Source of the DNA: Corallococcus caeni
GTDB lineage: Bacteria > Myxococcota > Myxococcia > Myxococcales > Myxococcaceae
DNA: 64,000 nucleotides
Assembly (NCBI RefSeq): GCF_036245865.1
Contig: NZ_BTTW01000002.1
Span: forward strand, 682,001 to 746,000
Direction of reading: 5' to 3'
Below are positions 17,576 through 25,593 of this stretch, piece by piece; positions within the stretch are counted from its first letter, which is position 1; every line of letters begins with the position of its first letter. Below the pieces are notes generated by a model. The model was not told the origin of the DNA. It searched no databases and saw nothing but the letters and a program-made list of their open reading frames with translations. The translations under genes were made by a program, and so were the position numbers.

Positions 17576-18111
17576 CGCTCGAATGGCTCCATGCCTGCCT
17601 TGGGTGACACGAGCAGGGCCTGTCCACCCAGTGCCTTTTCGTAAATTGCCCCTTGGGACTCGTAGGCATAGGGGTTGTTGCTCCCATACTCCGTCCATCG
17701 TGGCGCATTGCTGTCCGGACAGGGGAACTTGAAGTCCAGGATGAGCACGGCCTTCAGCAGGTTGTGGTCGCCGTGAAGCACGAGGTCCGGCTTGAGGGTG
17801 CCTCGAAGTTCCTCGGTGCAGCCCTCTGCGATGAGCCGCGCTTCCTCTTTTCGACTCACCGTCTCCACCATCCGGGCGTTCGGGTAGTAGCGGTAGCGCT
17901 GCTCGATGCTGAAGGGCGCGGGCCACAGCTCCTTCAGCACCTGCTCCGCGCATGCCAGGGCGAGCACGTGCTTCCGCTTACCGAGTTGCATGGCCCGGGT
18001 GACGGGCTTGCCGCAGCGGTCCGTCTCCACCACCTCGGCGCACTCCTGCCGCGTCGGGGCCGGTCCTGGAAGTGGCGTGCGTTTCCCACCTGCTCGGCCT
18101 GCACGGCACAC
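17572..18111 (-). CDS. PD-(D/E)XK-like nuclease toxin frame, copy 2
   Basis: Second copy of the nuclease domain, 179 residues from a GTG. It has the same KPDLVLHGD...LDFKFPC pattern and the same frame offset from the lipoprotein as copy 1. The central ~70 residues are identical to copy 1; the C-terminal tail after PCPDSN differs strongly. The stop overlaps the DUF3396 start as ATGA. The shared offset sits in an exactly repeated 213-bp block, so the two copies are not independent evidence that the offset is functional. Confidence 0.65.
   Translation of the reverse strand: MCRAGRAGGKRTPLPGPAPTRQECAEVVETDRCGKPVTRAMQLGKRKHVLALACAEQVLKELWPAPFSIEQRYRYYPNARMVETVSRKEEARLIAEGCTEELRGTLKPDLVLHGDHNLLKAVLILDFKFPCPDSNAPRWTEYGSNNPYAYESQGAIYEKALGGQALLVSPKAGMEPFER
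17861..18073. repeat. 213-bp exact direct repeat, DISARM right bracket
   Basis: Partner of 3030-3242, identical and in the same orientation, on the other side of the DISARM operon. Confidence 0.95.
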
Positions 18112-18377
18112 GCGGCGAGCTGCTTCTCGAGCTCATCCGCCTCGTGGTTCTCCTGCATCAACGCGAGCACGGCCGGTGGAATGGCCCGGAGCAGGGGAGA
18201 CACGGCGGCCCGCGTGGCGGACGCGGACGCCTGCTCCGCCACGTAGGCCGCGTGACGCGCCTTCCCCGCGGTCTCCGAATCAACGAACTCCAGCTCCCCG
18301 TGCCTCGAACGCCGTGCCCCACCGGCACACGCCGTGAGCAACGCACACGCCAGCCACAGGGCCGCGAACCGGCTCAC
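17934..18377 (-). CDS. Lipoprotein N-terminal part of toxin cassette, copy 2
   Basis: GTG start at 18377 overlapping the stop of the EamA gene (GTGA), so it is translationally coupled to that gene. A hydrophobic signal ends in a lipobox (LTAC). The mature part matches copy 1 almost residue for residue up to NARHFQDRP, where the frame leaves the nuclease domain. The remaining ~30 codons are probably not biologically meaningful. The frame is also open far upstream through the EamA and hrcA genes on the opposite reading, which is a GC-rich artefact. Confidence 0.6.
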   Translation of the reverse strand: MSRFAALWLACALLTACAGGARRSRHGELEFVDSETAGKARHAAYVAEQASASATRAAVSPLLRAIPPAVLALMQENHEADELEKQLAACAVQAEQVGNARHFQDRPRRGRSAPRWWRRTAAASPSPGPCNSVSGSTCSPWHARSRC

Positions 18378-19273
18378 CGCTTGCCGCGGGCCAGCAGCAT
18401 CACCGCGACCAGGATGGCGCTCATCGCCCCCAGGGTCAGCGGACCCAGCGTCTCTCCCGCGAACACCACGCCCAGCAGCACCGCCACCGCCGGGTTCACG
18501 TACGCATAGCTCGTCGCGAGCGCCGGCCTCGCGTGCCGCAGCAGATAGCCGTACGCGCTGAACGCCACCAGCGAACCGAACACCACCAGGTACACGAACG
18601 CCACCACCGCGCGCGGGGGCACCACGTCCGCCATCCGCTCCCCCAACACGAAGCTCACCGCCATCATCATCACGCCCGCGCTCAACATCTGCGTCGCCGG
18701 CGTCATCAACCCCGCGGGCATCGGCAACCGCCGGCTCCACACCGAACCGAAGGCCCACGTCGCCGGCGCCACCAGCAGCGCCAGCGCCGCCATGCCCCCG
18801 CCGCCCATGTCCCCACCCAGGTTCAGCAGCACCACCCCCGCGAAGCCCAGGCCCAGCCCCGCCAGCTCCGCGCGGCCCGGCTTCTGCCCGAAGGCCGCCC
18901 CGAAGATGGCCGTCCACAACGGCATGCTCCCCACCACCAGCGCCGCCACCCCGGACGGCACCCCCAGGTTCTGCGCGAACGCGATGCCCCCGTTGCCCAT
19001 CACCAGCAAGAGGAAGCCCGTCGCCGCGCCCGCCCCCCACTGCCGCAACCCCGGCCCCGGCTGCCCCTTCAGCCGCAACCCCGCGAACAACAGCCCGCCC
19101 GCCAGCAGGAAGCGCAGCCCCGCCATCCGGAAGGGCGGGAAGCCCGTCAGCGCGAACCGCATCGCCAGGTAGGTGGACCCCCAGATGACGTAGAGCGAGA
19201 AGAGGCTGAACAGCAGCCGGCCCCGGTGGGGCGCGGGCTCGGCAACGTCGGGGGTCGCGGTCGCGGTCGTCAC
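18374..19273 (-). CDS. EamA/DMT-family exporter, YedA-like
   Basis: 299 residues with about ten hydrophobic segments in two repeated halves, the layout of drug/metabolite transporters with two EamA domains. The opening SLYVIWGSTYLAMRFAL is the usual start of the first domain and resembles YedA-type exporters. Such inner-membrane proteins export metabolites; the substrate is unknown. GTG start. The downstream toxin lipoprotein overlaps its stop codon. Confidence 0.87.
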   Translation of the reverse strand: MTTATATPDVAEPAPHRGRLLFSLFSLYVIWGSTYLAMRFALTGFPPFRMAGLRFLLAGGLLFAGLRLKGQPGPGLRQWGAGAATGFLLLVMGNGGIAFAQNLGVPSGVAALVVGSMPLWTAIFGAAFGQKPGRAELAGLGLGFAGVVLLNLGGDMGGGGMAALALLVAPATWAFGSVWSRRLPMPAGLMTPATQMLSAGVMMMAVSFVLGERMADVVPPRAVVAFVYLVVFGSLVAFSAYGYLLRHARPALATSYAYVNPAVAVLLGVVFAGETLGPLTLGAMSAILVAVMLLARGKR

Positions 19274-19389
19274 GGCGGCCGGCTTCTAACCCCCGCCACC
19301 CTCCAGGGCGATGTGCGCTTTGCCGTACCCGCCCCCCGGGCCAGGAAGCCAGCGCCCCGCCTGCCTGCCCTCCTGGACGGCGCGCCCGA

Positions 19390-19418
19390 TTGAATGCCCC
19401 GGGCGTCCCTTTTAGAAT
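19390..19418 (+). promoter_or_regulatory. Sigma-70-like promoter of hrcA
   Basis: TTGAAT at 19390-19395 and TAGAAT at 19413-19418 with a 17-bp spacer, ending 60 bp upstream of the hrcA start. No CIRCE element (TTAGCACTC-N9-GAGTGCTAA) is visible around it. Confidence 0.5.
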
Positions 19419-19478
19419 TCTACAGGAGCCATGGAGACCCGGAGGTCGGGTCGACAGCTTTCCGGAGCGTGAGCGGGA

Positions 19479-20510
19479 ATGCCCGACGAATTGGGTGAGC
19501 GCGAGAAGGAAGTCCTCCGGGCCGTGGTGCAGGAGTACATCACCACGGGCGGACCGGTCGGCAGCCAGCAGCTGACGCGGCGCGGAGAGTTCGAGGTCTC
19601 CTCCGCGACCATGCGCAACGTGCTCGCCGACCTGGAGGCCCTGGGCTTCCTGGAGAAGCCCCACACCTCCGCCGGCCGCGTGCCCACCGACCGCGGCTAC
19701 CGCTTCTACGTGGACACCCTGGTGAAGCTGCGCGACCCCGCCCCCCGCGACCGCGAGCTCATCCACGCGGGCCTGGTCCACGAGTCCAGCCTGGACGACA
19801 TCCTGTCGGAGGCGAGCCGCGTGCTGCACTCGCTCACCCGGCACGCGGGCGTCGTCCTCACGCCCCGCCCCGACGCCGCCGTGTTCCAGCGCATCGAGTT
19901 CCTGCGCCTGCGCGAGAACCGCGTGCTCGCCATCCTCGTGGGCCAGAACGGCCAGGTGCACAACAAGGCCCTCACCGTGGACTTCCCGGTGACGTCCGAC
20001 GAGCTGATCAAAGCCAGCAACTACCTCTCCGAGCTCCTGCACCAGGTGCCCCTGGAGGAGGCGCGCGAGCGCATCCGCGCGGAGATGGACCAGGAGCAGG
20101 CCCTCTACAACGCGCTGACCGCCAAGGCCCTCCGGCTGGGCGCCGCCGCCACCGACCTGCAGACGCCCGAGCGCGTGCTCATCGAAGGCACCGGCTCCTT
20201 CCTGGAGCAGCCCGAGTTCGCCGACGTGGAGCGCATCCGCGCGCTGTTCCGCGCCCTGGATGAGAAGCACAAGCTGCTGCACCTGCTGGACCGCGTGCAG
20301 CGCACCAAGGAGATGCACGTCTTCATCGGCGCGGAGAGCGAGTTCTCCGCCGCCGGCGACGTCACCGTCATCGCCAGCCCCTACGGCACGGCGGAGGCGG
20401 TGCTGGGCACCGTCGGCGTCATCGGGCCCACGCGCATGGACTACCGGCGCGTGATTCCCCTGGTGAACTTCACCGCCCAGGTGCTCTCCAGCGTGCTGGA
20501 GAAGGTGTAG
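19479..20510 (+). CDS. hrcA: Heat-inducible transcription repressor HrcA
   Basis: 343 residues, normal for the family. The N-terminus (LGEREKEVLRAVVQEYITTG) and the winged-helix segment with SSATMRNVLADLEALGFLEK and TSAGRVPTDRGYR are diagnostic. HrcA binds CIRCE operators and represses groESL and dnaK-type operons, and needs GroEL for activity. None of its usual partners (grpE, dnaK, dnaJ) is beside it here: the upstream gene is divergent and the downstream gene converges with an 11-bp gap. ATG start with a weak AGCGGG upstream. Confidence 0.95.
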   Translation: MPDELGEREKEVLRAVVQEYITTGGPVGSQQLTRRGEFEVSSATMRNVLADLEALGFLEKPHTSAGRVPTDRGYRFYVDTLVKLRDPAPRDRELIHAGLVHESSLDDILSEASRVLHSLTRHAGVVLTPRPDAAVFQRIEFLRLRENRVLAILVGQNGQVHNKALTVDFPVTSDELIKASNYLSELLHQVPLEEARERIRAEMDQEQALYNALTAKALRLGAAATDLQTPERVLIEGTGSFLEQPEFADVERIRALFRALDEKHKLLHLLDRVQRTKEMHVFIGAESEFSAAGDVTVIASPYGTAEAVLGTVGVIGPTRMDYRRVIPLVNFTAQVLSSVLEKV

Positions 20511-20521
20511 CGCCAGGGGCC

Positions 20522-21535
20522 CTACTGCGGCGCGGGCGCGTAGACGCGCAGCGCCGCGGGGGCGACCTCGAAGCGCATGGGCGTCATGCCCACGTTCTCC
20601 CCGTCCGCGTTCACCTCCATGGGCGGGTCCGTTTCCACGACGAGCCGCGAGGTGTGCAGGTGCACGACGGACTCGTGCTCCAGGTGCCCGCCGCTGCGCA
20701 TGCCCAGCGCCACGCGCGCCAGCGTGGCCACGTCCTGCAGGTGGCCCAGCCCCGTGCGCTCGCCGCCGTCCGCCACGGACGGGGCGGTGATGGCGTAGAC
20801 GTGGAACCGGCGGTCATCCAGCGTGGCGTCCGGCGCCACCATGTTGCCCGCGCCGTGGTAGCGGCCGTTGCCCACCACCAGCTGGAGCGCGTCCACCTCC
20901 AGTGTCTGCGTATCCGCCTGGAGCCGGACGTGGAAGGGCTGCAGCGTGCGCATCTCCGCGGCGGCGGCCATGGGGTAGGCCAGCTTCCCGGCGCGCTGCT
21001 TCAATTCCTGCGTGAGCCGCTTCGCGATGGCGGTGGTGAGCCCCAGGCTGGCGGCGTTGAGGAAGGGCCGCCCGTTGACGAGCCCCACGTCCACGCGCGC
21101 CGTGTAGCCCCCGGCGATGACGTCGCACGCGGCCTCCAGCGTGTCCGGGATGCCCAGCGAGCGGGCGAAGTCGTTGCCGGTGCCCAGTGGCACCACGCCC
21201 AGCGTCACGTCGCGGCCCATCAGCGCCTGCACCGCGCAGCTGATGGTGCCGTCACCTCCCCCCACGAGGATGCGGCGGGCCCCCTGCGCGATGGCCTCCT
21301 CCACGACCTTGCGCAGGCGCTTGGGCCGCGTCAGCGCGTGCGCGGCCATGAGCGGGATGCCGTGGGCGGCGAGCAGCTCGCGGGCGTTCTCGAAGGCGTC
21401 GCGCCCCGAGCGCGAGCGCGTGTTCACCACCAGGACCGCGGGCCCTTCATCCAGGTGGCGGAGGCGTGGCGGGGCGTTGAGTGCGGGTTCCAGGAGAAAC
21501 CTCGGCTTTCTGTGCGGCGTCTCCAAGCTGCGCAC
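20522..21535 (-). CDS. YegS/DagK-family lipid kinase
   Basis: About 337 residues. The diacylglycerol-kinase catalytic motif GGGDGTISCAV and the PLGTGNDFARSLGIP segment identify an ATP-dependent lipid kinase of the YegS/BmrU group that phosphorylates diacylglycerol-like or related lipids at the inner membrane. Start taken as the GTG at 21535, 5 bp behind a GAGGG; a TTG three codons on is also possible. The frame stays open to 22312, but that part is antisense to the basic protein gene at 21740. Confidence 0.88.
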   Translation of the reverse strand: MRSLETPHRKPRFLLEPALNAPPRLRHLDEGPAVLVVNTRSRSGRDAFENARELLAAHGIPLMAAHALTRPKRLRKVVEEAIAQGARRILVGGGDGTISCAVQALMGRDVTLGVVPLGTGNDFARSLGIPDTLEAACDVIAGGYTARVDVGLVNGRPFLNAASLGLTTAIAKRLTQELKQRAGKLAYPMAAAAEMRTLQPFHVRLQADTQTLEVDALQLVVGNGRYHGAGNMVAPDATLDDRRFHVYAITAPSVADGGERTGLGHLQDVATLARVALGMRSGGHLEHESVVHLHTSRLVVETDPPMEVNADGENVGMTPMRFEVAPAALRVYAPAPQ

Positions 21536-21739
21536 GACAGCCCTCGGGCACCAGCGGGACCCGGGCGAAAAGGGCGGGGGCACTGTCCATTCCCCATCCC
21601 CGGGACACGGCATGCTTCCGTGAGTGGACAGGGGTAGGGCGCCAGCGGGTTCCCTCCCTGGGTAGGCGTGCTCACCTTCCAGGCGACGCGGACTCCGTGC
21701 CTCGGACCCGCGCCGGGACCGTTTCCAGGAGGGTTTTGC

Positions 21740-22198
21740 ATGGCACGAGGAAGCAAGGAGAAGTACTCGGCGAAGCAGAGGCGCATGGCCGAGCACATCG
21801 AGAAGGGCTACGAGGACAAGGGCACCGGCGAGAAGACCGCGGAGGCCCGCGCCTGGGCCACGGTGAACAAGCTCACCGGTGGTGGACTGAAGGGTGGCTC
21901 CGGCAGCAAGGCGAAGGTGGCCCGCCGGCGTCCCACGGCCCGCAAGAACGCGCGCAAGGCCGGGCGCGTGGGCGGAAAGCGCCGCGCGGCCACCGCGAAG
22001 AAGAGCGCCACCTCCAGCCGCAAGCGGGCCACGCCCGCCCGGGCGAAGCGCACCACCACCGGCCGCAAGGCCACCTCGCGCACCGGCACCGCCGGCAAGC
22101 GCTCCACGGCCCGCAAGAGCAGCACGGCGCGCCGGGGCACCGCTCGCAAGAGCACCGCGTCCCGCTCCCGCGCGAAGCGCGGCGGTTCGCGCAAGTAG
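21740..22198 (+). CDS. Small basic protein with histone H1-like tail
   Basis: 152 residues, ATG behind AGGAGG. Residues 1-50 (KYSAKQRRMAEHIEKGYED, then AWATVNKLTGGG) match a short domain often labelled plasmid stabilization protein in proteobacteria. The rest is a repetitive tail of Lys, Arg, Ala, Ser and Thr with KST, KSS and ARK units, like histone H1 or bacterial histone-like tails. Such a tail should bind DNA non-specifically. A nucleoid-associated role is inference; no toxin partner is nearby. Confidence 0.75.
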   Translation: MARGSKEKYSAKQRRMAEHIEKGYEDKGTGEKTAEARAWATVNKLTGGGLKGGSGSKAKVARRRPTARKNARKAGRVGGKRRAATAKKSATSSRKRATPARAKRTTTGRKATSRTGTAGKRSTARKSSTARRGTARKSTASRSRAKRGGSRK

Positions 22199-22233
22199 CG
22201 CCTCCCGGGCTCCGGGTGACGGGCTCCACCGGT

Positions 22234-22324
22234 GGCCACGGGTGCGTGGCCGCCGGGGGCGCTTGCAGTGCTTGCGTGACGTCAGCGCGACGCCGGGTCC
22301 TTCGGAGGCCACGGGTTCGTGGCC
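22234..22324. repeat. Pair of identical 7-bp-stem hairpins
   Basis: GGCCACG-GGTG-CGTGGCC at 22234-22251 and GGCCACG-GGTT-CGTGGCC at 22307-22324, same orientation, 73 bp apart, in the gap between two convergent genes. They may act as transcription stops for either gene or be small mobile repeats. No T-run follows. Confidence 0.5.
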
Positions 22325-22345
22325 GCCTTCACGCTGTCCTTCGCC

Positions 22346-23059
22346 TCAGCGCGACTCCTCGTCCTTGGAGGTGTCCCGCGACGCCGCGTCCCACGGCCAG
22401 GCCTCGGGGTCCTCTTCCAGGCGGCGCAGGAGCTCCGCGGGGTCCTTCACCAGCGTGCGGCAGCCGGCCGTGCGCAGGTCGTCCGCGCGGAAGCCGCCGC
22501 ACAGCACGCCCACGGACGCCAGGTGCAGCTTGCCCGCGGCGAGCGCGTCGTACGGCGTGTCTCCCACCACCACCACCGTGGCGGGGTCCGGCTTGCCCAG
22601 CTTCGCGAGCGCGGCCTCGAAGATGTCCGGGTGCGGCTTGCTCTTGTCGACCTCGTCCTTGTTCGTCTTCGCCTCGAACAGGCCGTCGATGCCGCACAGC
22701 TCCACGTAGCGCTTGAGCTCGTCGTCCTTGGCGCTGGAGGCCAGGGCCACCTTGCGGCCGCGCTTGCGCAGCTGCTGGAACAGCTCCTTCACGCGCGGGA
22801 AGGGGCGCACCTTGGGCAGGAACTCGCGCTTGAAGAGCGCGGAGCGGTACTCCTCCAGGTCCTTGCCGAAGCGCTCCAGCTCCTCGTCGTTGAAGAAGAC
22901 GGGCAGCAGCTGGTCGGCGCCCTTGCCAATCTGGCTGCGCACGTGCGCGAACGGGATGTCCCGCCCGAACTCGATGAACGACCGGCGCCAGGCCTCGGCG
23001 TGCTCGTCCACCGAGTCGATCAGCGTGCCATCCACGTCGAAGATGACGTTCTCAACCAT
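22346..23059 (-). CDS. HAD-family phosphatase, phosphoglycolate-phosphatase-like
   Basis: 237 residues. Motif I FDVDGTLIDS supplies the nucleophile Asp and acid/base Asp, LASSAK is motif II, and VVVVGDTPYDALAA holds the metal-binding motif IV. A helical cap domain lies between motifs I and II (C1 cap), as in phosphoglycolate phosphatase and beta-phosphoglucomutase relatives. Substrate unknown. The ATG at 23059 follows a GGAGG 11 bp upstream. The downstream hairpin pair may end its transcript. Confidence 0.87.
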   Translation of the reverse strand: MVENVIFDVDGTLIDSVDEHAEAWRRSFIEFGRDIPFAHVRSQIGKGADQLLPVFFNDEELERFGKDLEEYRSALFKREFLPKVRPFPRVKELFQQLRKRGRKVALASSAKDDELKRYVELCGIDGLFEAKTNKDEVDKSKPHPDIFEAALAKLGKPDPATVVVVGDTPYDALAAGKLHLASVGVLCGGFRADDLRTAGCRTLVKDPAELLRRLEEDPEAWPWDAASRDTSKDEESR

Positions 23060-23106
23060 GCGCGGCGAACCTCCGCCGCCCAAGGTGGCGATGGCTGACG
23101 GAACGG

Positions 23107-23928
23107 TCAACCGCCCGAGGGTGGCTTCGGTCCACTCTCCTGCGCTTCGCTGTCCACGAGTGTCCGGGTCTGCACGCTGTATCCGTCCGGCGTGGCAGGG
23201 GTGAAGGCGTCGTTGGGCAGCGAGCCCTTCAGGTCCACCTTGGACAGCACCGTCTCCCCCTGCTTCGCGTCCCCCAGCCAGCGGGTGAGCTTTCGCGGCA
23301 CGCACAGGCCCAGCGAAGCGTCGCAGTGCTCCTCCTCCATCCGCACCTCCGCCCGGGTGCCGTCCGGCGCGCGCGTCTTCTTGGCCAGGAAGTCCAGCGT
23401 GGGCCAGCGCAGCACGTACGTCACCTCCACGCCGCCGCCCGCCTCGCCCTCCAGCCCCATGGACAGCTCCACCGCCTCCTTCGCCTGGGGCAGGCCGGTG
23501 GTGCGCTTCGCCTTCGCGCTGCGCAGGAGCAGCGGCGCGCGGAAGCCGTCCGGCACGAAGGGGGTGAAGATTTCAGTGAGGAACGCGGACAGCTTCTCCG
23601 CGGAGACCTGCGACGTGAAGGTGGTGAACTGCTTCGTCGCCTCCACCTGCTCGTACAGGTGCTTGCCGTCCCACCACACCTGCCGCGCCTGGGGGGCGGA
23701 CACGGTGCCGCGCATCTTCTGGGGCGCGCGGTACGCGAAGGTGAAGCCCGCGGAGGCCGTATCCCCTTCCGTCTGGGTGCCCTCCAGCTGGTAGGCCTGG
23801 AGCTTCGCGTCGCGCGCGGCCAGCTTCTCGCGCACCTGGGCCATCAGCTCCGCGTCGTTCGCGCCTCCGGAGGAGGACGAGCGGCACGCGAGGAGGCACA
23901 CGAGGGGCAGCAGGAGGAGGGCGCGCAT
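23107..23928 (-). CDS. Lipoprotein of LolA-like type, function unknown
   Basis: 273 residues with a clear signal and lipobox (LLAC, Cys at 15). The mature part has alternating beta-strand pattern with a QLEGTQTEGDTASAGFTFAY segment and resembles outer-membrane lipoprotein carrier-like folds (LolA/LppX); that likeness is from pattern only. Two cysteines (EEHCDASLGLCVP) could form a disulfide. It lies 47 bp upstream of the HAD gene on the same strand. Confidence 0.65.
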   Translation of the reverse strand: MRALLLLPLVCLLACRSSSSGGANDAELMAQVREKLAARDAKLQAYQLEGTQTEGDTASAGFTFAYRAPQKMRGTVSAPQARQVWWDGKHLYEQVEATKQFTTFTSQVSAEKLSAFLTEIFTPFVPDGFRAPLLLRSAKAKRTTGLPQAKEAVELSMGLEGEAGGGVEVTYVLRWPTLDFLAKKTRAPDGTRAEVRMEEEHCDASLGLCVPRKLTRWLGDAKQGETVLSKVDLKGSLPNDAFTPATPDGYSVQTRTLVDSEAQESGPKPPSGG

Positions 23929-23971
23929 GGGGGGGCTCAGGGACGGGCTCGGAGACGGGCTGGAAATGGAA

Positions 23972-23998
23972 AAGGCCCCGCTGTCGCCAGGGGGCCTT
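23972..23998 (-). terminator. Rho-independent-type terminator
   Basis: AAGGCCCC and GGGGCCTT form an 8-bp stem around an 11-base loop; on the minus strand the stem is followed by TTCCA, with the last stem bases extending a TTTT run. It lies about 30 bp after the stop of the 115-residue lipoprotein gene. Confidence 0.6.
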
Positions 23999-24028
23999 CG
24001 GACTGCCTCGGTGAGGAGGCAGCGTGGA

Positions 24029-24376
24029 CTACTTCACCGCCACGCCGGTCGCGGAGGAGCTGGTGATGCCGATGATGGTGCCGAACAGGGCGAAGATGCC
24101 GTGACGGGGCGTGGTGCTCGCCGACTTCAGGTCCACCTTGGAGGCGCCCATGGCCTTCGCCTCGGTGATGAGGAGCTTGTTCACCACGGTGTCCAGGTCG
24201 CTCTGGACGATGTCGATGATGTGGAAGATCGCGGTCAGGCCCAGCGAGCTGCCCTGGATGACGGCCACGGCCTCGCCGTTGGCGGCGATCTCGGAACCGG
24301 AGACGACGGCGGACTCGACGCTGGTGCAGCCCACGAGCGAGGCGGCGGCGACGGCGGACAGGATGAACTTCTTCAT
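24029..24376 (-). CDS. Small lipoprotein, TRL-like pattern
   Basis: 115 residues, ATG behind GGGGAG, signal peptide with lipobox LVGC (Cys at 17). The mature chain is short and Ala/Ser/Gly-rich with GLTAIFHIIDIVQSD in the middle and a glycine-rich hydrophobic end. It resembles TRL-type small lipoproteins of unknown function. Monocistronic between a likely promoter and a terminator. Confidence 0.65.
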   Translation of the reverse strand: MKKFILSAVAAASLVGCTSVESAVVSGSEIAANGEAVAVIQGSSLGLTAIFHIIDIVQSDLDTVVNKLLITEAKAMGASKVDLKSASTTPRHGIFALFGTIIGITSSSATGVAVK

Positions 24377-24465
24377 GGTTATCTCCCCAACTGACGGTGG
24401 CTTGGATGGTGGCGGGACGGCCCGGACGGGCGCTCCGCCGTTCGGTGAAACCGCAAGCGGCGCGG

Positions 24466-24493
24466 TTCGTAGCAGAAGGCTTTTTCAAGTCAA
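24466..24493 (-). promoter_or_regulatory. Candidate promoter for the small lipoprotein gene
   Basis: TTGACT (24493-24488) and TACGAA (24471-24466) on the minus strand, 16 bp apart, about 90 bp upstream of the start codon, in a locally AT-richer stretch. Confidence 0.35.
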
Positions 24494-24591
24494 GGACCCG
24501 GGACGGAGTAATCCGGGTTGTGTTTGACACTTCATCCGCCAGGCGCCCCCGGACCGGTCGCCCCTCTTGCGGACGTGAGGCATCTTCGCGC

Positions 24592-25593
24592 ATGCACCCG
24601 GTTTCCCTTCCGCGTCCCGCCCCGTCCCGCGTCTGGCTGCACCTGCTGCTGTTCGGGGTGACGCTGGGGACGACGTTCCTCGCGTACCTGCTGCTCTTCG
24701 GGCGCTCGTTCCCGTTCAGCGGGGGCGGACTGCTCGCGGAGGACCGGACGCAGGCGCTGTTCTTCAGCGTGTCGCTGCTCTCCATCCTGGGCTCGCACGA
24801 GATGGGGCACTACGTGCTCGCGCGCTGGCACCGGGTGGACACGTCGCTGCCGTACTTCATTCCGCTGCCGGTGCCGGGGAGCCTGGGCACGCTGGGCGCG
24901 GTCATCCGGCTGCGCGGGCGCATCCCCACGCGCAACGCCCTGGTGGACATTGGCGCCGCGGGGCCGCTGGCGGGCCTGGTGGTGGCGCTGCCGCTGCTCT
25001 ACTGGGGGCTCTTGCACTCCACGGTGGTGGACTCGCCGGCGGTGCCGTCCGCGTTCCCCGGTGAGTCGTCGCTGTGGGTGCTGGGGCAGAACCTGCTGCA
25101 CTGGGTGATGGAGAGGGTGACGCAGGCGCCGCCGGCGGCGGACCCCGTCTACACGAGCCACCAGACGCTGTTCGGCGACAACCTCATCATGAAGGCGCTG
25201 ACGTGGCTGGCGCTGGGCCCCGTGCCGGAGGGCAAGGACGTGGTGGTGCACCCGGTGGTGATCGCCGCGTGGTTCGGCCTGCTGGTGACGCTGCTCAACC
25301 TGTTGCCCGTGGGGCAGCTGGACGGCGGGCACCTGACGTTCGCGGTGTTCGGGGCGAAGGCCCGCCTGGTGGGGCAGGGCGTGGCGCTGGTGCTGCTCTT
25401 CCTCACGGTGTTCGTCACCGCGTCGTGGGGCCTGTGGCTGGTGGTGGCGAGCAAGGTCGTGGGCTTCGGCCACCCGGAGGTGGTGCGGCCGGAGGAGCCC
25501 CTGAGCCGCTCGCGCAAGCTCATCTGCGCGCTGTGCCTGCTGGCGCTGGTAGGGTGCGCGATGCCCATTCCGCTGCGAGAGGTGTGGTCATGA
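24592..25593 (+). CDS. Site-2 protease family intramembrane metalloprotease
   Basis: 333 residues with at least six hydrophobic segments. The zinc motif HEMGH lies in the second segment and the third ligand motif NLLPVGQLDGGH near residue 240. Site-2 proteases cut membrane-bound substrates such as anti-sigma factors; the target here is unknown. ATG at 24592 gives a short cytoplasmic N-terminus before the first helix; the frame is open upstream but without a good ribosome site. The stop overlaps the next start (ATGA), so the two proteins are probably made together. Confidence 0.88.
   Translation: MHPVSLPRPAPSRVWLHLLLFGVTLGTTFLAYLLLFGRSFPFSGGGLLAEDRTQALFFSVSLLSILGSHEMGHYVLARWHRVDTSLPYFIPLPVPGSLGTLGAVIRLRGRIPTRNALVDIGAAGPLAGLVVALPLLYWGLLHSTVVDSPAVPSAFPGESSLWVLGQNLLHWVMERVTQAPPAADPVYTSHQTLFGDNLIMKALTWLALGPVPEGKDVVVHPVVIAAWFGLLVTLLNLLPVGQLDGGHLTFAVFGAKARLVGQGVALVLLFLTVFVTASWGLWLVVASKVVGFGHPEVVRPEEPLSRSRKLICALCLLALVGCAMPIPLREVWS

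Noticed and set aside
19274-19478. CIRCE operator upstream of hrcA
   Set aside because: No TTAGCACTC/GAGTGCTAA inverted repeat is present in the gap.
17934-20318. A 794-codon open frame antisense to hrcA and EamA
   Set aside because: Composition is Gly/Arg/Ala-rich without domains, and it runs across two well-recognised genes. Only its last ~150 codons, the lipoprotein, are real.
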